A DNA stretch of 12,148 nt, taken from assembly GCA_964628985.1 (NCBI GenBank), contig CAZVNJ010000062.1:1-12148 (forward strand), given 5' to 3'. The DNA is from SURF-43 sp964628985. Its GTDB lineage: Bacteria; Chloroflexota; Dehalococcoidia; UBA2979. Made by a program: the position numbers and the translations under genes. The notes below the pieces were generated by a model. It did not search any database and was not told where the DNA came from. It saw only the letters and a list, made by a program, of their open reading frames with translations. Shown piece by piece: positions 6,670 through 12,148 of the stretch; within the stretch, counting starts at the first letter, position 1; every line of letters starts with the position of its first letter.

Positions 6670-7428
6670 ATGACCGTCACGATCGATTTCGACGGGCCGA
6701 TCGCTGTCATCACCCTCGCACCCGCGGGTGGACGGCACGATCGCGCCTCGGTCGAGGCGCTGGGCGATGCGGCGATGTGGGCCGGTAGCCGGATCGAAGG
6801 TGGCGAAGCCGTCCGGGCCATTCTCGTCACGGGGGATTTCGGCTCCGGTTGGACAGAAGAGGCTCTGGAGGAACCGGATGGAATCTTTGGGCTGGATGCG
6901 CTGGGCGCCGGTGTGCATGCGCTCGCAGACGCTCCGCAGCCCGTGGTGGGCGCCATTCGGGGCGCGTGCCTCGGGCCGGGGTTGGAGATCGCGCTTGCGT
7001 GCGACATCCGGTTAGCCGCCAGTGATGCGACGTTCGCCGCGCCCGAGACGGGACTGGGGACACTCCCCCGAGCCGGTGGAAGTCAACGGCTGACTCGCGC
7101 GGTTGGGCGTGCCCAGGCGCTGCGGCTCCTTCTGACTGGCGACGTCATCGACGCCGAGGAGGCGAAACGGGTCGGGCTGGTCTCCTCGATGCTGCCTCCG
7201 GCCGAGCTCGACGCCGCGGCGATGGGTCTTGCCCGTCGGATCGCGGAACGGGGCCCGATCGCCACAAGGATGGGGAAGGAAGCCGTCACCCGGGGCGCCG
7301 AGATGACGCTGGAGCAGGCGTTGCGGTACGAGACGGATCTCACCGTCCTCCTGCAGTCCACCGCGGACCGGGCCGAGGGCGTCCGGGCATTCGCGGGGAA
7401 GCGCCCGCCCCGCTTCACGGGGCGGTAG
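6670..7428 (+). CDS. Enoyl-CoA hydratase/isomerase family protein (crotonase), diverged oxyanion region
   Basis: 252 residues, full length for a crotonase. The two acidic residues used by enoyl-CoA hydratases are present: Glu106 (GPGLE) and Glu126 (APETGLG), with the usual 20-residue separation, followed by GTLPRAGGSQRL and the C-terminal D-x2-EG-x2-AF-x2-KR-x2-F motif (233-249). Divergent points: the first oxyanion/CoA loop reads FGSGWT instead of FSAGAD, the usual N-A-L near residue 25 is replaced (GRHDRAS), and GGG is GPG. Hydratase activity is plausible, but the acyl group may differ from standard fatty acyl-CoA. ATG 6670 follows an AGGGGG site. It heads a plus-strand cluster whose third downstream gene is a second crotonase. 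Confidence 0.93.
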   Translation: MTVTIDFDGPIAVITLAPAGGRHDRASVEALGDAAMWAGSRIEGGEAVRAILVTGDFGSGWTEEALEEPDGIFGLDALGAGVHALADAPQPVVGAIRGACLGPGLEIALACDIRLAASDATFAAPETGLGTLPRAGGSQRLTRAVGRAQALRLLLTGDVIDAEEAKRVGLVSSMLPPAELDAAAMGLARRIAERGPIATRMGKEAVTRGAEMTLEQALRYETDLTVLLQSTADRAEGVRAFAGKRPPRFTGR

Positions 7429-7450
7429 TCTGAGCGGTCGATGGGCCTGG

Positions 7451-7472
7451 GCCGGCCTGCTCCGCGGCCGGC
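7451..7472 (+). other. GC-perfect hairpin in leader of the small-gene pair
   Basis: GCCGGCC (7451-7457) and GGCCGGC (7466-7472) form a 7-bp perfect stem with an 8-nt loop, 23 nt after the crotonase stop and just ahead of the ribosome site (GAGAGGGA) of the first small gene. No T-run follows, so it is not a canonical terminator. It could stabilise or separate transcripts, or occur by chance in GC-rich DNA. Confidence 0.4.
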
Positions 7473-7490
7473 AGCGAGAGGGAACGCACC

Positions 7491-7742
7491 ATGAACGTCA
7501 TCTTGAACACAGACGAGGCGCACGCCGTCCTGTCATTGGTCAGCGCGCAGGTCCTCGATCACGTCGAACTGTCGGACGCCGGGCGGAAGGCGATCCGCGA
7601 CTGGCGTCGCGCTCACGACATCGGCCGGGCTGGCCTCGAGGACTTTACGGAGGCACTGAACCTCGCCATCGGAAACTACATCGACGAGCGGACGACCCGC
7701 ATGATGCGAGTCCGTGGCGCGCTGAAGGTGAAGGGCGTCTAG
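7491..7742 (+). CDS. Small helical protein A, paralogue of the next gene
   Basis: 83 residues, family not recognised. Predicted mostly alpha-helical and soluble, with no Cys and no membrane segment. Shares with the next protein an N-terminal E-x-HA motif (Glu9, His11, Ala12), an aligned V and Q, and R-x-AIR-x-W (32-38) at one-residue offset; both begin M-(N/K)-V. ATG 7491 is preceded by GAGAGGGA about 8 nt upstream. The stop TAG ends one base before the next ATG, so the pair is translated in tandem. Placed between two crotonases; it could be a small subunit, regulator or binding partner of one of them, but no sequence motif shows this. Confidence 0.85.
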   Translation: MNVILNTDEAHAVLSLVSAQVLDHVELSDAGRKAIRDWRRAHDIGRAGLEDFTEALNLAIGNYIDERTTRMMRVRGALKVKGV

Positions 7743-7982
7743 ATGAAAGTCGAATTCACCGTTGAGGAAATCCACGCCATGTTCCAGGAGGTCGTCGACC
7801 AGATCGTGGCAATCGATCTGGACAAGAAGGACCGGGCCGCCATCCGTCGCTGGGCCGCGGCCGACATGAAGCCAGGCGAGGTGCTGATGCGCCGCCTCTC
7901 CGACAAGATCAACGAGCAGGTCCAGCACGCGCATGACCGCTCAGAGGTCTCTCCGATCAAGAAGCCGGACTGGGCCGAGTAG
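7743..7982 (+). CDS. Small helical protein B, paralogue of the previous gene
   Basis: 79 residues, unrecognised. Starts directly after the stop of protein A (TAGATG, no spacer), with an AAGGTGAAGGG-like ribosome site inside the end of protein A. The conserved points are Glu9, His11-Ala12 and R-x-AIR-x-W (31-37); the C-terminal third diverges and ends in a short KKPDW tail. Charged, with an amphipathic helical pattern; no signal peptide. Retention of two diverged copies side by side suggests a heterodimer or complementary partners (inference). The downstream crotonase starts 18 nt later. Confidence 0.85.
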   Translation: MKVEFTVEEIHAMFQEVVDQIVAIDLDKKDRAAIRRWAAADMKPGEVLMRRLSDKINEQVQHAHDRSEVSPIKKPDWAE

Positions 7983-8000
7983 GCGCGAATCGCGGACACG

Positions 8001-8732
8001 ATGGCTGAGGTCGAGACGCCGTTCGTCCGGGTTGCCCGCGAGGGCGACGTCGTCTGGCTCACCCTTGACCGCCCGGGCCGGCTCAACGCTGTCTCGCTGG
8101 AGATGCGAGACGACCTGTGGGGCGCCCTCACCCTGCTGCGCGATGACCCCACCGTGCGGTGCGCCGTGCTGCAGGGCGCCGGTGAGCGAGCCTTCTCGGC
8201 CGGCGCGGACATCACCGAGTTCGGGACGGCGCCAACGATCCTGGACGCCCGCGAGGCTCGCCGGGCACGGGACCTATGGGGAGTGATGTCGACGCTCCCA
8301 GTCCCGCTGGTGGCGGCGTTGCACGGCTTCGCGTACGGCGCAGGACTCGAGATGTCGCTCTACTGTGACATTCGGATCGCGTCGGAGGATGCTCGGTTCG
8401 CGTTGCCGGAGGTGACCCTGGGGTACATCCCCTCGGCGGGCGGGACTCAGACTGCACCCCGCCACCTGCGTCGATCGGACGCCCTGCGCCTCGTGACCAG
8501 CGGGGATCCGATGACGGCTGCGGAGGCGTTCGACGCGGGCCTCGTGCACGCCGTCGTCCCCCCGGCCCGGCTCGTTGAAACTGCGCGAGCATGGGCAGAA
8601 CGCATAGCGGCGCGGCCTGTGCACGCGACCCGAGCGGCGAAGCGTGCCATCCTCGAAGGCGCAGACCTCCCGCTGGTGGATGGCCTGGCGCTGGAGCGGC
8701 GGCTCACGGCAATGTTGAGGAGTGGCGCATGA
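8001..8732 (+). CDS. Enoyl-CoA hydratase family protein (crotonase) with short C-terminus
   Basis: 243 residues. Canonical crotonase features: LNAVS CoA-binding segment (28-32), AFSAGADI oxyanion loop (64-71), GFAYGAGLE with Glu117, LPEVTLGYIPSAGGTQ with Glu137. Both catalytic-type acidic residues are present, so hydration of an enoyl-CoA is plausible. The protein stops at ...ALERRLTAMLRSGA, about 20 residues before the family's usual end; the D-x2-EG-x2-AF-x2-KR segment that the first crotonase has is missing and is not found in another frame downstream. The ATG at 8001 has only a weak ribosome site, but no better start fits; translation may rely on coupling from the small protein 18 nt upstream. 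Its TGA overlaps the ATG of the next gene (ATGA). Confidence 0.93.
   Translation: MAEVETPFVRVAREGDVVWLTLDRPGRLNAVSLEMRDDLWGALTLLRDDPTVRCAVLQGAGERAFSAGADITEFGTAPTILDAREARRARDLWGVMSTLPVPLVAALHGFAYGAGLEMSLYCDIRIASEDARFALPEVTLGYIPSAGGTQTAPRHLRRSDALRLVTSGDPMTAAEAFDAGLVHAVVPPARLVETARAWAERIAARPVHATRAAKRAILEGADLPLVDGLALERRLTAMLRSGA
8717..8722 (+). promoter_or_regulatory. Shine-Dalgarno inside the end of the crotonase gene
   Basis: GAGGAG lies 6 nt before the ATG at 8729. It supports the ATGA-overlapping start of the membrane-anchored protein rather than the ATG at 8735 or any upstream codon. Confidence 0.6.
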
Positions 8733-9238
8733 CCATGGCGGAGACGACGGCCCCGGCGTCAGGGCGCCCTCAGCAGACGTTCCGGAAGTGGGCCGGGCCA
8801 GGTGCGCTCTTCCTGGTCAGCTTCCTCGGGATCGCGGCCGTGTTCTGGGGGTACTTCAACCCCCCGGACATCCGGGTGGTCCAGTTTGATGCGGGTCCGG
8901 TCTCGCAGTGGAAGAGCCAGCGGATCGTGGGATTCCCCGACCAGCGCATCTATGTGGTCGCCCTGGACGACGGCCGCCTGCGCGCCCTCGACACCCGGAT
9001 CGAGGCGAGCGGCTGCGTGGCTCAATGGAAGCCAGATGACGCACGCGGTCACGCCGTCAATCCGGAGGGCCTACCCGGCGTCTTCGAGGATACCTGCGGG
9101 GGCGGCGTCTGGAGCATGCTGGGGAACGCGATCAGCGGTTCGCGAGAGCCGATGCGGACGCCGCTGGTCGACGCTCGGCCGGACACGCAGGGACGCGAAA
9201 TCCGCATTTGGGTGGAACTGATCAACCCCGGGCGGTAA
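8729..9238 (+). CDS. Membrane-anchored Rieske-like protein lacking all cluster ligands
   Basis: 169 residues: a short cytoplasmic N-terminus, one transmembrane helix near 23-42, then an external domain. That domain resembles Rieske proteins: ALDTRIEASGC...W (86-100) sits where the family has C-x-H-x-GC, and FEDTCGGGVWSMLGNAISGS (119-138) where it has F-x-CPCHGS-x-F-D-x2-G. On this alignment the four [2Fe-2S] ligands are Ile91, Ala93, Asp121 and Gly124, so no cluster can bind, whereas both Cys of the Rieske disulfide (Cys96, Cys123) are retained. The single N-terminal helix matches Rieske subunits of bc-type complexes. ATG 8729 overlaps the crotonase stop (ATGA). The assignment is pattern-based without a profile search; it may be an unrelated beta-sandwich. 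Role unknown, perhaps an accessory subunit of a membrane redox complex. Confidence 0.75.
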   Translation: MTMAETTAPASGRPQQTFRKWAGPGALFLVSFLGIAAVFWGYFNPPDIRVVQFDAGPVSQWKSQRIVGFPDQRIYVVALDDGRLRALDTRIEASGCVAQWKPDDARGHAVNPEGLPGVFEDTCGGGVWSMLGNAISGSREPMRTPLVDARPDTQGREIRIWVELINPGR

Positions 9239-9274
9239 ACGTCCGTCCCGGCGCTTGGGTTGCGCTGAGTCGTC

Positions 9275-9307
9275 GCGCGCTGATACGAACGGGTGAGTCG
9301 AGCGCGC
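9275..9307. repeat. Inverted repeat in the leader of the ligase operon
   Basis: GCGCGCT (9275-9281) and its reverse complement AGCGCGC (9301-9307) flank a 19-nt spacer. No T-run follows. It could be a regulator-binding palindrome upstream of the acyl-CoA ligase or a chance GC repeat. Confidence 0.3.
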
Positions 9308-9344
9308 CAATTCGCGTTTGGTAGCGTCTGCCGGATGCCGTCCG

Positions 9345-9350
9345 TATGAT
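9345..9350 (+). promoter_or_regulatory. Possible -10 element (TATGAT) for the acyl-CoA ligase
   Basis: TATGAT matches TATAAT in five of six bases and sits 29 nt before ATG 9379, leaving a short leader with the ribosome site. A TTGGTA at 9318-9323 is at a 21-nt spacing, too far for a standard -35, so support is weak. The rest of 9239-9378 shows no gene. Confidence 0.25.
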
Positions 9351-9378
9351 GGCGCGGCTTCGGGGGGGATACGCACTG

Positions 9379-10971
9379 ATGAATACGGCCGAGTTCCTGA
9401 TGATCTCCGCGTCGATCGTGCCGGACCGCGTCGCGGTCGCCGGTCCGAACGAGCGCCTGACCTACGCGGAACTGCAGACGCGCGCCAACCAGCTCGCCAA
9501 CGCCCTCCAGGCGCTGGGCATCGGCAAGGGGCAAAACGTCGGCGTCATGGCCGTGAACTGCACCGAATACGTCGAGATCTACTACGCAGCCGCTGCGGTT
9601 GGAGCGACGCTGGTCCCGCTGAACTTCCGGGCGAAGGCCGAAGAGCTCACCTACATGGCGGACTCCACGGACGTCGCCGTCCTCTTCATTGAGGAGCGCT
9701 ACTACTCGATCTACGAGTCCGTCCAGGCGCAACTCCCGAAGGTCAAGCACGTCATCACGCTGGACTTCAAGCGAGACGGTCTGCAGGACATTGCGGCCCT
9801 GCGCGCGGGCGGAGAGGACATCCCGGTCTTCGCGGAGGTCGAGGAGTCCGACCCGACCCTCATCATCTTCACTTCCGGCACGACCTCGCTGCCCAAGGGG
9901 GTCGTGCTCTCCTACCAGGCTCTGACTGCCCTGGTCGTGAACACGCAGTCGCCCGCCGACCCGAGCGTCGAACAGGAGGTTGTCCTCGTTTCGGTGCCGT
10001 TCTTCCACATCGCTGGTGCGACCACGATGATGTCGGCGATCTTCTCGGGGCGGCGCCTGGTGATCCTCCCGGCCTTTGACCCGCAGGCGTGGCTCGCGGC
10101 CGTCGAGGCGGAGGGCGTCACCCATGCCTTCGTGGTCCCCACGATGCTGAAGCGCATCATGGAGGTCGACGACTTCGAGAAGTACAACCTGAGCACGCTG
10201 CAGCTGATCACGTACGGCGCAGCCCCGATGCCCTACGAGGTGGTCCGGCGCGCCGTCGATGTCTTTGCGCCCTCCCCGAGGAACCCGCGCGGCGTCGGCC
10301 TGATGAATGCCTATGGACAGACCGAGGCCACTGGTTCCATGACCTTCCTGGGCCCGGACGACCACCGGCTCGATGGCACGCCCGAGGAGAACGAGAAGAA
10401 GCTCGAGCGCCTCCGCTCGGTAGGCCGCACGATGGCTGACATCGATGTGGCGATTCTGGCGCCAGACGGCCGCCGGCAGCCGCCGAACGAGGAAGGCGAG
10501 ATCTGCATCCGCGGCGACCGCGTGATGAAGGGGTACAACAAGCGCGACGACGACACGGAGTCGGCACTGCGCGACGGCTGGCTGCACACGGGTGACGTCG
10601 GCAAGATCGACGACGGTGGCTACCTCTTTATCACGGGGCGCCTCAAGGACATGATCATCCGCGGTGGCGAGAACATCGGCCCCGCGGAGATCGAGCAGGT
10701 GCTTGAGGATCACCCCGGCGTCGCGGAGGCTGCCGTGATCGGCGTCCCGGATGTCGAGTGGGGCGAGATCGTGAAGGCGATCCTGGTCCCCGCGGGCGAC
10801 CTGCAGCCGAGCCCAGAGGATCTGACGGCCTACGTGAAGACGCGCCTTGCCTCCTACAAGGCTCCGGCGTACTACGAGTACGTGAAGGAACTTCCCCGGA
10901 ACCACCTGGGGAAAGTCTTGAAGACAGACCTGCGTAAGGACCACGGCACGGCAAGCGGTCTGAAGGCGTAA
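9379..10971 (+). CDS. Acyl-CoA synthetase (class I adenylate-forming, fatty-acyl-CoA ligase type)
   Basis: 530 residues, typical length. Core motifs in order: ATP-binding loop FTSGTTSLPKG (164-174), AYGQTE (311-316), LHTGD (402-406), GRLKDMIIRGGENI (420-433) and, in the C-terminal lid, the catalytic Lys513 in NHLGK. It should activate a carboxylic acid with ATP to the acyl-AMP and then the CoA thioester in the cytoplasm. Similar to medium/long-chain fatty-acid and aromatic-acid ligases; the substrate is not readable. ATG 9379 is chosen because a G-rich site (9362-9368) precedes it and residues from there match the family; an ATG at 9346 would add 11 atypical residues and lies inside the putative promoter. 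The EtfD-like gene follows after 38 nt. The product would feed the crotonases and SDRs of the window (inference). Confidence 0.96.
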   Translation: MNTAEFLMISASIVPDRVAVAGPNERLTYAELQTRANQLANALQALGIGKGQNVGVMAVNCTEYVEIYYAAAAVGATLVPLNFRAKAEELTYMADSTDVAVLFIEERYYSIYESVQAQLPKVKHVITLDFKRDGLQDIAALRAGGEDIPVFAEVEESDPTLIIFTSGTTSLPKGVVLSYQALTALVVNTQSPADPSVEQEVVLVSVPFFHIAGATTMMSAIFSGRRLVILPAFDPQAWLAAVEAEGVTHAFVVPTMLKRIMEVDDFEKYNLSTLQLITYGAAPMPYEVVRRAVDVFAPSPRNPRGVGLMNAYGQTEATGSMTFLGPDDHRLDGTPEENEKKLERLRSVGRTMADIDVAILAPDGRRQPPNEEGEICIRGDRVMKGYNKRDDDTESALRDGWLHTGDVGKIDDGGYLFITGRLKDMIIRGGENIGPAEIEQVLEDHPGVAEAAVIGVPDVEWGEIVKAILVPAGDLQPSPEDLTAYVKTRLASYKAPAYYEYVKELPRNHLGKVLKTDLRKDHGTASGLKA

Positions 10972-11009
10972 GGCTGACAGCCCAACTGCCGCAGCGCGAG
11001 GGGACAGTC

Positions 11010-12148
11010 ATGCTGCAGCCGACGAACGTGCCGGAGCGGCCACAGCGCCGTGTAGGCGGCTGGTGGGGCCCGGCCGTCGGCTTCTCCGCCCTCGGGTTCT
11101 ACGCGGCGGTCACCGCGGAGGGCACCCCAAGCCGGGAGATTGGCTTCAACGCGGATCACCCCTGGGCGGTCTACGCCTTCATGGCGGCACTGGTCGGGCT
11201 GATGGTCTACGGCTTTGTCCGGCACGCGGGCCTTTGGATGGTGGGGCGCCCGACACCTGGCATTCTGCGAGAGGTGCCCCACCGCCTGCGCAATGCCGCG
11301 CGGCTTGGTCTCGCGCAGGACAAGGTGCGGCGCGACCGGTACGCCGGGATCATGCACTGGTGCATCTTCTCCTCCATCGTCGTCCTCACGCTCGTCACCG
11401 CGCAGGTCGCGATCGAGGCGGACTTCCCGGTGAAGTTCCTGCACGGCCCGTACTACCTCTTCTTTTCCTTCTACGGCGACCTCTTTGGCGTGATTGGCCT
11501 GGTCGGCGTCGGCATGGCGTTGTACCGGCGGTATTTCTCGGACTTCCACCGGATCCGCTGGGATGAGCGCCTGGAAGACCACCTGATCATCGTGGGCCTC
11601 GGCCTCGTGCTCCTTTCCGGCTTCGTCGTGGAGACCGCGCGGATCATGGTGACGGAACTCCACCAGCACCCGGACTGGGCGCCCTGGTCGTTCGCCTCCT
11701 ACGCCCTCGCGCTCGGCCTGGACGTCTTCGAGTTCTCCGAGGGCCAGATCCTCTGGTTGCACACCTGGACGTGGTGGGGACACATCGCCATCGCCTTCGC
11801 TTGGCTGGGCCTCATCGTCTTCACACGACTCGACCACATCTTCTTTGCACCGATCAACGCCTTCTTCCTCCGGACCGACTCGCAGGGGCGTCTGTCCAAG
11901 ATCGAGGACATCGAACAGCAGGAGATCTTCGGCGTCGGCTACATCCAGGACTTCACCTGGAAGCAGTTGTTCGAGCTCGACGCCTGCGTCCGCTGCGGCC
12001 GTTGCACGGACGTCTGCCCAGCCAACATCTCCGGGCAACCGCTGTCCCCGATGCACCTGATCCAGGACCTCAAAGGCCATCTCGCCAACGTGGGCCCGGC
12101 GATCCAGCGCCATCGACACGAGACGGGCGACGCGGGCCGCGAGGTCTC
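11010..12148 (+). CDS. Membrane cytochrome b-like/iron-sulfur oxidoreductase, EtfD/EMO-like (3' end outside window)
   Basis: First 379 residues, open at the window end. The N-terminal half has a possible helix near 18-35 and five clear membrane segments near 52-73, 112-134, 147-172, 190-213 and 253-272, like NarI-type diheme cytochrome b subunits; His116 and His258 are candidate heme ligands. A cytoplasmic domain begins near 280 with CVRCGRCTDVCP (326-337), the first Cx2Cx2Cx3CP cluster motif of an HdrC/HdrD-like ferredoxin domain. A second cluster and CCG domains are expected downstream but not visible. This architecture is known from ETF:menaquinone oxidoreductases (EtfD/EMO), which pass electrons from acyl-CoA dehydrogenases through ETF to quinone; related Hdr-like oxidoreductases are an alternative. 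GAGGGG precedes ATG 11010 by 6 nt. Position after the acyl-CoA ligase fits fatty- or carboxylic-acid oxidation. Confidence 0.9.
   Translation, partial: MLQPTNVPERPQRRVGGWWGPAVGFSALGFYAAVTAEGTPSREIGFNADHPWAVYAFMAALVGLMVYGFVRHAGLWMVGRPTPGILREVPHRLRNAARLGLAQDKVRRDRYAGIMHWCIFSSIVVLTLVTAQVAIEADFPVKFLHGPYYLFFSFYGDLFGVIGLVGVGMALYRRYFSDFHRIRWDERLEDHLIIVGLGLVLLSGFVVETARIMVTELHQHPDWAPWSFASYALALGLDVFEFSEGQILWLHTWTWWGHIAIAFAWLGLIVFTRLDHIFFAPINAFFLRTDSQGRLSKIEDIEQQEIFGVGYIQDFTWKQLFELDACVRCGRCTDVCPANISGQPLSPMHLIQDLKGHLANVGPAIQRHRHETGDAGREV

Noticed and set aside
9049..10944. Very long open frame on the minus strand opposite the acyl-CoA ligase
   Set aside because: It mirrors a gene with complete adenylate-forming motifs; the antisense product is rich in Arg, Asp, His and Val with no family motif, as expected from high-GC codon bias.
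10872..12119. Long minus-strand open frame opposite the EtfD-like gene
   Set aside because: The plus frame encodes coherent membrane helices and a Cx2Cx2Cx3CP motif; the antisense frame is a compositional artefact.

Overview
The window is a high-GC bacterial chromosome segment, densely coded, with strong GGAGG-type ribosome binding sites and frequent ATGA or near-zero gene junctions. The gene mix fits a Chloroflexota (Dehalococcoidia-like) genome best: expanded short-chain dehydrogenases (SDRs), crotonases, an acyl-CoA ligase and a NarI/HdrD-type membrane iron-sulfur oxidoreductase. An actinobacterium cannot be excluded. The organism call is inference; no rRNA or marker gene is present. I see no tRNA, rRNA, mobile element or CRISPR.

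Layout. (1) Plus strand, 1-3555: four consecutive SDR genes, the first cut by the window edge, then an RDD-family membrane protein. The SDRs alternate between canonical (first, third) and active-site-degenerate (second, fourth). They look like a duplicated two-gene unit. (2) Minus strand, 3552-6564: in transcription order a canonical FabG-like SDR, a four-helix membrane protein, an unrecognised 319-aa protein and a lipoprotein. The last two are coupled by an ATGA overlap. Regions 1 and 2 converge on a shared CTAG. (3) Plus strand, 6670-9238, divergent from region 2: crotonase, two tandem small paralogous helical proteins, a second crotonase with a short C-terminus, and a membrane-anchored protein that looks like a Rieske fold with all four cluster ligands lost. 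(4) Plus strand, 9379 to the window end: an acyl-CoA ligase, then the N-terminal part of a five- or six-helix b-type-cytochrome-like/iron-sulfur protein resembling ETF:menaquinone oxidoreductases (EtfD/EMO).

Working together: the ligase could activate a carboxylic acid, crotonases hydrate the enoyl-CoA, SDRs oxidise the hydroxyacyl-CoA, and the EtfD-like protein pass electrons from acyl-CoA dehydrogenases (not in the window) via ETF to quinone. This beta-oxidation-like picture is inferred from families; the substrate is unknown.

Most interesting: the alternating active/inactive SDR pairs, suggesting obligate heteromeric dehydrogenases; the ligand-less Rieske-like protein; and the paired small proteins nested between two crotonases.
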